Made by a program: the position numbers and the translations under genes | The notes under the pieces: model-generated | The model's database searches: none | Told to the model about the DNA's origin: nothing | What the model saw: only the letters and a program-made list of their open reading frames with translations | From: Fidelibacterota bacterium | Lineage (GTDB): Bacteria; Fidelibacterota; JAANXI01 | DNA: 5,043 nucleotides | Assembly (NCBI GenBank): GCA_018263365.1 | Contig: JAANXI010000117.1 | Coordinates: 1-5,043, forward strand | Direction of reading: 5' to 3' | Shown here: piece by piece, positions 1 to 5,043 of the stretch | How the letters are laid out: each line of letters begins with the position of its first letter | Position numbering within the stretch: the stretch's first letter is position 1

Positions 1-100
1 TTCGCTGAGTAATATTCAATCATGGTAGCCTGGTTAATTCAAGAATTTGGAAATTTCTAATTGTCAAACTTACGGTAACTTTTTAAAAAATATACGATTA

Positions 101-321
101 TAGAGACACGCCATGGCGGGTGTGTGAAAACGGGAAATCAAAGAGAAAATGAGGAATGTACATTGAGTTATTCTCCCAGTAGAGACGTGCCATCGAACGT
201 CTCTACACTCAATAATATCAATGGTTTATCAAGTTTTTTATGCTATGGGGCATTTTGTAATGTCAGGAAGCAAAAATTCCTTAACATGGCCTTCTCACAC
301 ATTCTCCATAACGCGTCTCTA
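101..321. repeat. Cluster of three related palindromic repeat copies (TAGAGACGYG family)
   Basis: Three copies of one short motif fall within 221 bp. Copy 1 (101-126, plus strand) starts TAGAGACACG and has a perfect 10-bp palindrome, CGCCATGGCG, at 109-118. Copy 2 (179-206) is a perfect hairpin: GTAGAGACGT (179-188), an 8-nt loop GCCATCGA, then ACGTCTCTAC (197-206). Copy 3 is on the minus strand (321 down to 291), starting TAGAGACGCG, and resembles copy 1 over about 30 nt with about seven mismatches. Copies 1 and 3 therefore form an inverted pair around copy 2. Similar GTAGAGACGCG palindromes are familiar as dispersed intergenic repeats in several bacterial groups; that comparison is from memory. 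Positions 1-100 and 322-375 show nothing else I can support, and I see no clear terminator for the gene ending at 376. Confidence 0.6.
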
Positions 322-375
322 CCGAGGGACTACGAACCTGATAAGACCAGGAATCTTCGGTAGCACCTGGCATAT

Positions 376-1794
376 TCACTCCAACGATATTCGCACTGGT
401 TCCGATACCGGCATCGGCGGGAGGGGCACTGTAAGTTTCTTCTTATTTCTGTCGTAACTGAACTGTCCACCTACAGAATTCAGCAGAGCGCCTTTCACCA
501 TGACTTCGTCCGGCTTTTCGACGTTCACAAACTCGATTTCATAACCCCTCTTTTTAGGCATTCCCGAATATCCTTCGCCTTCCGGGGGATAAATGGTCAG
601 TGTTCGCTCTATGTGTTCGGAGTACGTGAATTTTGTCCAGGCAAAATTACCTTCCCGATATTTCAGACCGGTTCCCGAGTCCTCGTATAATTCATATTCG
701 CCGTCCGCGCTAGCGAATACCCTTAGTTTGAGTGGTTCAACGGGCTTTTGCCCAACGTAATCCATGTACGGCTGCATCGGAATAATAGAACCTGCTTTCA
801 CGTAAACCGGCATGGTTTCCAGAGATGCAGCCACGGGTTGAGTTTTCGGACCGGTAATTTTTTCACCAGTGAAATAGTTGACCCACTCGCCAGACGGAAA
901 CCAGACCAACTGGCTGGCGGTATCCCCGGGGCTTGCGATGGGCGCCACCAGCATATCTTCGCCCAGCAAGTACTGATTCGGGAAGTTATAACGCTTCCTC
1001 ACGCTGTGGGTCTTCCAGTCCGTATCGATGATCAGGGCGTCCAGCGGAATCCGGTGCTCCCGCATCTGCGGCAGGATGTGATGCCGGAAATCGTCTGCGC
1101 CGTAATCCTCGAGCCTCGAAAACCAGATGCCGAACGCCCAGCGGGGGAGCATCGGTGGGTGTCCGGTGAGGTCTGCGAAGTCCCGCAGGGCTTGTTTGTA
1201 CTGATGATCGTATCCAAAGAAATACAAATCCTGGTATTCTTCTGAGGTATTGCGCGGCTCCACCCAGCTGGAATCAACGGCGCCGTTCCAGACAGCAGTC
1301 TCTGAGTCATCGAAAAGATACCAGCCGTTGCGGTTGAGCAGTCCGTCGTACAAGTCGACAGAGCCCTTAACAAAACCAAGGTCGTGTCGCCACCCGCCGA
1401 GATTGGCGTCCCTGTAAATTGAATCTTTGGAAGCAGCGATCGGATTGATTTTCTTTCCCTCAGGTCCTGCTTTCAATTGGATTACAAGGTTTGAATCAGA
1501 GAACGCCCCAGAGTTTTGACGGTATTGCAGAGAGATTTTGGAGGTTTCAATGAACCGCCAGCCGTCGGAGGTACTGGTCTCAAAATCCACTTGTTGGGGA
1601 GTCCGATTGATAACAAAGAAGGTTTGGCGGTTTTCGAAGTTCCCGTCCGGCGCGTATTCCATGCGAATGACCATTGGTGTGATGACCTGGAACCGTGCGT
1701 TCCCTTCCTTAATATCATTATCAGGAGCCTTTACCGGGAAGGCTATATTGCCGACAAGAAGCAAACCAAATAGAACAGGAATCCAGTTTTTCAT
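376..1794 (-). CDS. Exported GH31 family glycosidase (alpha-glucosidase/alpha-xylosidase type) lacking the catalytic core; probably inactive
   Basis: The protein has 472 residues, against roughly 700-900 for secreted GH31 enzymes. Residues 1-23 are a signal peptide (KN, hydrophobic core, probable cleavage after VKA), so it should be exported. The N-terminal beta-sandwich runs to about 215 and includes NLGG (131-134) and NGWYLFDDS (156-164). The barrel begins at LPRWAFGIWFSR (216-227) and reaches IPLDALIIDTDWK (249-261). The sequence then passes at about residue 263 to YNFPNQYLLGEDMLVAPI (269-286), which in the family lies near the barrel's end. The intervening part, about 250-300 residues carrying the nucleophile and acid/base aspartates, is absent, yet the frame stays open. 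The C-terminal sandwich (VWFPSGEWVNYFTGE, MPVYVKAGSIIPMQ) and a DUF5110-like domain (about 355-425) are intact. The start has AGGA at 1802-1805, 7 nt upstream. Substrate cannot be deduced. A pseudogene or an assembly collapse are alternatives. Confidence 0.85.
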   Translation of the reverse strand: MKNWIPVLFGLLLVGNIAFPVKAPDNDIKEGNARFQVITPMVIRMEYAPDGNFENRQTFFVINRTPQQVDFETSTSDGWRFIETSKISLQYRQNSGAFSDSNLVIQLKAGPEGKKINPIAASKDSIYRDANLGGWRHDLGFVKGSVDLYDGLLNRNGWYLFDDSETAVWNGAVDSSWVEPRNTSEEYQDLYFFGYDHQYKQALRDFADLTGHPPMLPRWAFGIWFSRLEDYGADDFRHHILPQMREHRIPLDALIIDTDWKTHSVRKRYNFPNQYLLGEDMLVAPIASPGDTASQLVWFPSGEWVNYFTGEKITGPKTQPVAASLETMPVYVKAGSIIPMQPYMDYVGQKPVEPLKLRVFASADGEYELYEDSGTGLKYREGNFAWTKFTYSEHIERTLTIYPPEGEGYSGMPKKRGYEIEFVNVEKPDEVMVKGALLNSVGGQFSYDRNKKKLTVPLPPMPVSEPVRISLE

Positions 1795-1821
1795 AATTTG
1801 ATCCTGAGTTTTGTTAACAGG

Positions 1822-1984
1822 GCCTAAATTGAGCGATTGTTGTGGATGAGATGTGCCAAGATGTTGAGATGAAAAGGGTTTTGGGAAACCGAAGGCATAC
1901 CCGGAGGGTCCGTCGAGGATTTCACGGAGCCTTCGCGCTCAACAGATTGGTGCAGATCGCCGCACAAAATCGCTTAATTTAGGC
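1822..1984. repeat. 163-bp fold-back (MITE-like) element upstream of the GH31 gene
   Basis: The outer arms are inverted copies. Positions 1822-1838 (GCCTAAATTGAGCGATT) match the reverse complement of 1968-1984 at 16 of 17 bases. The match continues inward as TTGTG (1840-1844) against CACAA (1963-1967) after one inserted base. Further in, weaker pairing persists (TGCCAAGATGTTGAG near 1852-1868 against CTCAACAGATTGGTGCA near 1938-1954). At the centre, ACCC (1899-1902) faces GGGT (1906-1909) around GGA. The whole stretch is thus a long imperfect palindrome, as in a miniature inverted-repeat element. It encodes nothing recognisable. It ends 27 bp before the GH31 start codon, so it would form a large hairpin in the leader if transcription begins upstream of it. 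Confidence 0.6.
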
Positions 1985-1985
1985 A

Positions 1986-2230
1986 GGGGTTATTCGTGAA
2001 TTTTATCCCGTTTTCACTATTGATGAAAGCTTCACGCCCAAGTAAACCATTGAGTCAGCCACTCTTCGACAGGCTCAGAGTGACTGACCTATGTGTCATC
2101 CCTCGGGAGAGGCTCCTCCTGGAGCTCAGCTTGTTGAATGGTGAAACGCCGGAAAAAGGCTCAACGCACTGATATTCATGTATTCTTTTAGGATTTCCAA
2201 ACACCATTTATAACATTCACGAATAATCCC
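1986..2230. repeat. 245-bp segment bounded by 21-bp imperfect inverted repeats
   Basis: Positions 1986-2006 (GGGGTTATTCGTGAATTTTAT) match the reverse complement of 2210-2230 at 19 of 21 bases, including a perfect 12-bp run, TTATTCGTGAAT, at 1990-2001 against 2215-2226. The interior shows little further self-pairing apart from the separate hairpin at 2054-2088, and no open frame of note. The left end is one base from the end of the fold-back element at 1984. It may be a small non-autonomous element or two opposed copies of an ATTCGTGAAT-type dispersed repeat. I see no convincing target-site duplication. Confidence 0.4.
2054..2088. repeat. Dispersed-repeat hairpin of the CTTCGACAGGCTCAGAGTGAC type
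   Basis: GTCAGCCACTCT (2054-2065) pairs with AGAGTGACTGAC (2077-2088) across an 11-nt loop, TCGACAGGCTC. That gives a 12-bp stem with one mismatched position. The segment CTTCGACAGGCTCAGAGTGAC resembles a repeat seen between genes in many unrelated bacterial genomes; this recognition is from memory. No T-tract follows on either strand, so a terminator role is not supported. Confidence 0.5.
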
Positions 2231-2249
2231 GGTGAATAAAGATAAGTGC

Positions 2250-2284
2250 AAAAAAAGTCGGGAGCCACTTTGAGGTGACTCCCG
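2250..2284 (-). terminator. Rho-independent terminator of hemL
   Basis: Read on the minus strand, the stem is CGGGAGTCAC (2284-2275), the loop CTCAAA, and the return arm GTGGCTCCCG (2268-2259). This makes ten base pairs with a single U-G wobble. AC and seven U residues (2256-2250) follow. It begins 13 nt after the hemL stop codon, so it should end the hem transcript and separate it from the GH31 gene downstream. Confidence 0.9.
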
Positions 2285-2297
2285 GATAGTTATCCTA

Positions 2298-3581
2298 TTA
2301 TACTATCGCCTCAAGAGCCTTCCGATGTGCCTGCAATGTTCTATCAATATCGGCCTCTGTATGAGCCATAGAGACGAATCCCGCCTCAAACGGCGACGGC
2401 GCGATGTAGATGCCGTTGTTCATCATCTCTACGAAATATTTATTGAACTTTTCGCGGTCGGCGTTGCTGGCATCCTCGAAGTTTTCCACCGGTGTGTCGC
2501 TGAAATACTGGCAGAACATCGAGCCGACCCGATTTATGGTCGCTGGGACACCGGTTTCTTCCAGATTTTCCAGCATCCCCATTTCCAGTCGATTGGAGAT
2601 CTCCTCTAGACTCTCGTACACCATTTCGCCCTGGATGAGCTGGAGTGTTTTGAGTCCGGCGGCCATGGCTACCGGATTGCCGGAAAGCGTTCCGGCCTGA
2701 TACACCGGTCCGGTCGGCGAAACGTAATCCATAATCTTTTGCTTGCCGCCGTATGCGCCGACGGGCATCCCGCCACCGATGATCTTGCCCAACGTCGTAA
2801 GATCGGGCATCACGCCGTATCGGGTCTGGGCACCACCTAACGCAACCCGAAACCCCGTCATAACTTCATCGAAAATGAGCACGATATCGTTGTTATCGCA
2901 GAACGAGCGGAGTCCTTCCAGAAACCCTGTGTTTGGCGGGATGGTTCCCATATTGCCTGCCACCGGCTCAACGATAATTGCGGCAAAGGCATCACCGCCG
3001 TGATCCCGGAGTAATGCCTGCACGGAATCGAGATCATTGAACTGCGCGATATGGGTATCTTTGGCAGTGCCCTTGGTTACGCCCGGGGAATTCGGCTGTC
3101 CATGAGTCAGGGCTCCGGAGCCTGCTTTAATCAGAAAACTGTCGCCGTGCCCGTGATAGCAGCCTTCGAACTTGATAATCTTGTCCCGGCCGGTATAGCC
3201 GCGCGCCAGCCGAATAGCGCTCATCGTTGCTTCGGTGCCGGAATTGACCATCCGGACTTTATCAATCGATGGGACAATTTTGATAATTTCTTCGGCGAGT
3301 TTGGTCTCCAGGTTGGTTGGAGCACCAAAACTCAAACCGTTTTCCATCACAATTTCCACGTATTCCATCACTTCGGGATGGGCGTGACCCAGGATCATCG
3401 GTCCCCAGGAGCCTACGTAATCGATATACTCGTTATCATCTTCATCCCAGAGAAGTGAACCGCGTCCGGATTTAATGAATGGCGGATCCATCGGCACGGA
3501 ACCGTAGGCACGCACCGGAGAGTTGACCCCACCGGGGATTACTTTTTTCGCGTCTTCAAACAATTCTGCATTTCGTGACAT
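2298..3581 (-). CDS. hemL: Glutamate-1-semialdehyde 2,1-aminomutase
   Basis: This PLP enzyme converts glutamate-1-semialdehyde to 5-aminolevulinate, the last step of the C5 route, in the cytoplasm. At 427 residues it has the normal family length. The N-terminus carries the typical PGGVNSPVRA (16-25). PLP-fold motifs follow in order: NSGTEATMSAIRLAR (113-127), CYHGHGD (141-147), FDEVMTGFR (237-245) and TTLGKIIGGGMPVGA (262-276). K266 is the expected Schiff-base lysine. YQAGTLSGNP (294-303) and YIAPSPFEAGFVS (392-404) are also characteristic. The aminomutase-specific N-terminus and the hem neighbours argue against another class III aminotransferase. The start is backed by an AAGGTGA ribosome site at 3588-3594, 6 nt upstream. 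It follows hemB after 151 bp and is closed by a strong terminator. No lesion is visible. Confidence 0.97.
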   Translation of the reverse strand: MSRNAELFEDAKKVIPGGVNSPVRAYGSVPMDPPFIKSGRGSLLWDEDDNEYIDYVGSWGPMILGHAHPEVMEYVEIVMENGLSFGAPTNLETKLAEEIIKIVPSIDKVRMVNSGTEATMSAIRLARGYTGRDKIIKFEGCYHGHGDSFLIKAGSGALTHGQPNSPGVTKGTAKDTHIAQFNDLDSVQALLRDHGGDAFAAIIVEPVAGNMGTIPPNTGFLEGLRSFCDNNDIVLIFDEVMTGFRVALGGAQTRYGVMPDLTTLGKIIGGGMPVGAYGGKQKIMDYVSPTGPVYQAGTLSGNPVAMAAGLKTLQLIQGEMVYESLEEISNRLEMGMLENLEETGVPATINRVGSMFCQYFSDTPVENFEDASNADREKFNKYFVEMMNNGIYIAPSPFEAGFVSMAHTEADIDRTLQAHRKALEAIV

Positions 3582-3639
3582 AAATATTCACCTTCTTTGA
3601 TCGCTTAACTAGCTAGAAATTTATCCATCTTTCAACGGA

Positions 3640-3670
3640 TTTAAAACAAACAGTTATTATTCCCTGTCAA
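3640..3670 (-). promoter_or_regulatory. Possible internal promoter for hemL
   Basis: On the minus strand a perfect TTGACA (3670-3665) stands 19 nt before TTTAAA (3645-3640), a four-of-six match to a -10 box. It lies in the hemB-hemL gap, 58 bp before the hemL start. Spacing is long and the -10 box is poor, so this is only a candidate. If the host uses a Bacteroidota-type sigma factor, the consensus would not apply. Confidence 0.25.
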
Positions 3671-3685
3671 ATATATTTCTATTAA

Positions 3686-3723
3686 TCTTTTCTCTGCGTT
3701 CTTAGCGTCTCTGCGGTAAATTT
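3686..3723 (-). repeat. Dispersed repeat copy A (ACCGCAGAGACGC core) after hemB
   Basis: The 26-nt core at 3692-3717 matches the core at 4898-4923 at 25 of 26 positions, and weaker similarity runs on for several bases at both ends. On the minus strand the core reads ACCGCAGAGACGC, then TAAGAACGCAGAG. It starts about 15 nt after the hemB stop codon. The family resembles a well-known intergenic repeat of many bacterial genomes, by recollection. A 14-codon frame (start 3726-3724) reads MKFTAETLRTQRKD, nearly the same peptide that copy B encodes inside the oxidase gene. Confidence 0.75.
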
Positions 3724-3732
3724 CATTTATCT

Positions 3733-4707
3733 TTACTCGTTCAACAATCTCGCCGCCTCCTGCGCAAAGTAGGTCAGGATTAAGTCCGCCCCGGCGCGTT
3801 TGATGGAGGTGAGTGTTTCCAGCATCACCTTGTCGCCATCCACCCAGCCGTTCTGTGCGGCAGCTTTGATCATGGCAAATTCACCACTGACGTTATAGGC
3901 TGCCGTCGGCATTGCAAAGGTATCCTTCACCCGGCGAATGATGTCGAGGTACGGCAGCGCCGGTTTCACCATCACGATGTCCGCGCCTTCCTGGATGTCC
4001 AGTTCTACTTCCCGGAGCGCCTCATCGGTATTTGGTGGATCCATCTGGTACGAGCGGCGATCTCCGAACTGCGGCGGTGATTCGGCCGCATCCCGGAACG
4101 GGCCATAATAATTCGAGGCAAACTTGGCCGAGTACGCCATCACCGGAATATCATCGAAGCCGTTTTCATCCAGTGCTTCGCGAATGTAGCCAATGCGACC
4201 GTCCATCATATCCGACGGCGCTACCATATCCGCGCCGGCTTCGGCGTGGCTCAGCGCCTCTTTGGCGAGCAGCTCCAGCGTCGGATCATTGGCGACATCC
4301 TGATTTTCGATGACACCGCAGTGTCCGTGATCCGTGTATTCGCACATGCAGACGTCGGTGATGAGGTAGAGTTCAGGAACCGCATCCTTAATTTCCCGGA
4401 GCGCCCGCTGGACGATACCATCTTTGGCATACGCTTCCGAGCCGACGGCGTCCTTTTCCTCTGGAATGCCGAAGAGAATCACTGCAGGGACGCCAAGATC
4501 GTACGTCTCTTGGCAAACCTTCACGGCTTCGCCGATGGAGAGTTGATATTGTCCCGGCATACTCGCGATTTCGTTTTTAATACCTTCACCGGGGCGGACA
4601 AAAATCGGATAAATAAAATCATCCGGTGAAATGTGGGTTTCTCGGATCATTCGCCTGATAGCGTCATTCTTGCGCAAGCGCCGCATACGTGTGATTGGAA
4701 AGTGCAT
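3733..4707 (-). CDS. hemB: Delta-aminolevulinic acid dehydratase (porphobilinogen synthase)
   Basis: HemB condenses two 5-aminolevulinate molecules into porphobilinogen, the first common step of tetrapyrrole synthesis, in the cytoplasm. Its 324 residues match the family length. It opens with the usual FPITRMRRLRKN (3-14), which supports the first ATG. DVCMCEYTDHGHCG (118-131) supplies three cysteines (C120, C122, C130), so this is a zinc-type enzyme rather than the aspartate-rich metal-site form. The two Schiff-base lysines are K195 in MAYSAKFASNYYGPFRDA and K248 in IVMVKPALPYLD. YNVSGEFAMI (271-280) is also conserved. GAGGT at 4712-4716 precedes the ATG by only 4 nt, a short but usable spacing. 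It follows the oxidase gene by 168 bp and precedes hemL, whose product it consumes. The gene looks intact. Confidence 0.98.
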   Translation of the reverse strand: MHFPITRMRRLRKNDAIRRMIRETHISPDDFIYPIFVRPGEGIKNEIASMPGQYQLSIGEAVKVCQETYDLGVPAVILFGIPEEKDAVGSEAYAKDGIVQRALREIKDAVPELYLITDVCMCEYTDHGHCGVIENQDVANDPTLELLAKEALSHAEAGADMVAPSDMMDGRIGYIREALDENGFDDIPVMAYSAKFASNYYGPFRDAAESPPQFGDRRSYQMDPPNTDEALREVELDIQEGADIVMVKPALPYLDIIRRVKDTFAMPTAAYNVSGEFAMIKAAAQNGWVDGDKVMLETLTSIKRAGADLILTYFAQEAARLLNE

Positions 4708-4809
4708 ATTTACCTCGTCAGTGTTTGTGTGTTACCGTGTGATGGTAAAAACAGTAGTGCATCTGGTGTCTATAGATCTGCGTCCGGTGTATTTCACCTG
4801 TTGGTAGTC

Positions 4810-4823
4810 CCCACTTTAGTGGG
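4810..4823. repeat. Short hairpin in the oxidase-hemB gap
   Basis: CCCACT (4810-4815) pairs perfectly with AGTGGG (4818-4823) around TT; in RNA the loop would open to about four bases. It lies 102 bp before the hemB start and has no U-tract on the minus strand, so it does not look like a terminator. It may be a small dispersed repeat or an RNA-stability hairpin. The remainder of this gap shows no convincing promoter. Confidence 0.35.
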
Positions 4824-4875
4824 TATGTTGTTGGTCGTTTGTTGTTCAGTCTATTTGTTCGGTGTTTTTCAGTGG

Positions 4876-5043
4876 TTAATTAATTTGTTCTTCTTTCCTC
4901 TGCGTTCTTTGCGTCTCTGCGGTGAAATCTTTTTTTGTTTTCAAATACTCACCAATGGCCTCCGCACGGGGTTCGGAATGCTTGATACAATCCGCGACGC
5001 TGATGCCGCCGCGGTGGTTGCCGGTGATGAACAGGCCGGGATA
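4876..5043 (-). CDS. Protoporphyrinogen oxidase, C-terminal end (partial)
   Basis: Only the last 55 codons are in the window; the gene continues past the right edge. The visible protein begins YPGLFITGNHRGGISVADCI, which matches the C-terminal FAD-contacting segment of the oxygen-dependent HemG/HemY-type oxidases (PGLF, GN, G, DCI). This family oxidises protoporphyrinogen IX or coproporphyrinogen III late in heme synthesis. The hem neighbours support the call, but with so little sequence I cannot tell which porphyrinogen it uses, and another flavin amine oxidase remains possible. After about EAIGEYLK the protein carries an unusual tail, DFTAETQRTQRKEEQIN, encoded by dispersed repeat copy B. 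The TAA stop is at 4876-4878. hemB follows 168 bp later. Confidence 0.85.
   Translation of the reverse strand, partial: YPGLFITGNHRGGISVADCIKHSEPRAEAIGEYLKTKKDFTAETQRTQRKEEQIN
4892..4929 (-). repeat. Dispersed repeat copy B, read through as the oxidase C-terminus
   Basis: The core at 4898-4923 is the sister of copy A at 3692-3717, with 25 of 26 bases identical. On the minus strand it is in frame with the oxidase gene and supplies the residues FTAETQRTQR, after which the protein ends within eight codons. The repeat has probably inserted at or replaced the original stop, extending the protein by about 17 residues. Confidence 0.75.

Noticed and set aside
101..321. CRISPR array
   Set aside because: There are only three diverged palindromic copies, in mixed orientation and with irregular spacing, and no uniform spacers or cas genes.
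124..363. A 79-codon plus-strand frame in the left non-coding region
   Set aside because: It runs straight through the palindromic repeat cluster, has no clear ribosome site, and its protein shows no recognisable domain or sensible composition.
990..1020. Frameshift as the cause of the short GH31 protein
   Set aside because: The N-terminal and C-terminal family blocks are in the same frame, so the loss is an in-frame deletion, not a shift.
748..1245. A 165-codon plus-strand frame opposite the GH31 gene
   Set aside because: The minus-strand GH31 protein has clear family motifs over the same bases, and the plus-strand product is rich in Arg, His and Pro with no motif, as expected of an antisense shadow.
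3681..3726. A real small protein, MKFTAETLRTQRKD, after hemB
   Set aside because: It is made almost entirely of dispersed repeat sequence and has no clear ribosome site; I treat it as a by-product of the repeat.
4246..4629. A 127-codon plus-strand frame opposite hemB
   Set aside because: It lies wholly within the well-conserved hemB gene, and the translated protein has no recognisable features.
4708..4875. Riboswitch or T-box leader before hemB
   Set aside because: Only one short hairpin and a weak TTACC/GGTAA pairing are present, and no known conserved riboswitch core can be seen.

Overview
The window reads as bacterial chromosome. It shows compact protein genes, Shine-Dalgarno sites and a rho-independent terminator. 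All four supported genes lie on the minus strand. In transcription order (right to left) they are the 3' end of a protoporphyrinogen oxidase gene, hemB, hemL and a gene for an exported glycoside hydrolase family 31 (GH31) protein. The hem genes imply tetrapyrrole synthesis by the C5 (glutamate-1-semialdehyde) route. I cannot place the organism firmly. The exported GH31 protein and the abundance of short dispersed intergenic repeats would suit a Bacteroidota-like or related FCB-group genome, but this is an impression, not a demonstration.

Layout. Positions 1-375 hold no gene I can support, only a cluster of palindromic repeats built on a TAGAGACGYG core. Positions 376-1794 encode a secreted GH31 protein that has lost the middle of its catalytic barrel in frame. 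Positions 1795-2297 are non-coding. This stretch carries a 163-bp fold-back element just upstream of the GH31 gene, a second element bounded by 21-bp inverted repeats directly beside it, a dispersed-type hairpin inside the second element, and the hemL terminator. hemL (2298-3581) and hemB (3733-4707) are both intact. The hemG/hemY-type gene enters from the right edge and stops at 4876.

How the genes work together. HemB condenses two 5-aminolevulinate molecules to porphobilinogen. HemL makes 5-aminolevulinate from glutamate-1-semialdehyde. The oxidase acts late, on the porphyrinogen. The three are probably co-transcribed and end at the terminator at 2250-2284, although the 151-168 bp gaps leave room for internal promoters. 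The GH31 gene lies beyond that terminator and is probably a separate unit.

The main points of interest are the GH31 protein lacking its catalytic centre, an intergenic repeat that has become the C-terminal tail of the oxidase (with a sister copy directly after hemB), and the two back-to-back inverted-repeat elements. I see no defence system, CRISPR array, transposase, tRNA or rRNA, and no clearly new multi-gene system.
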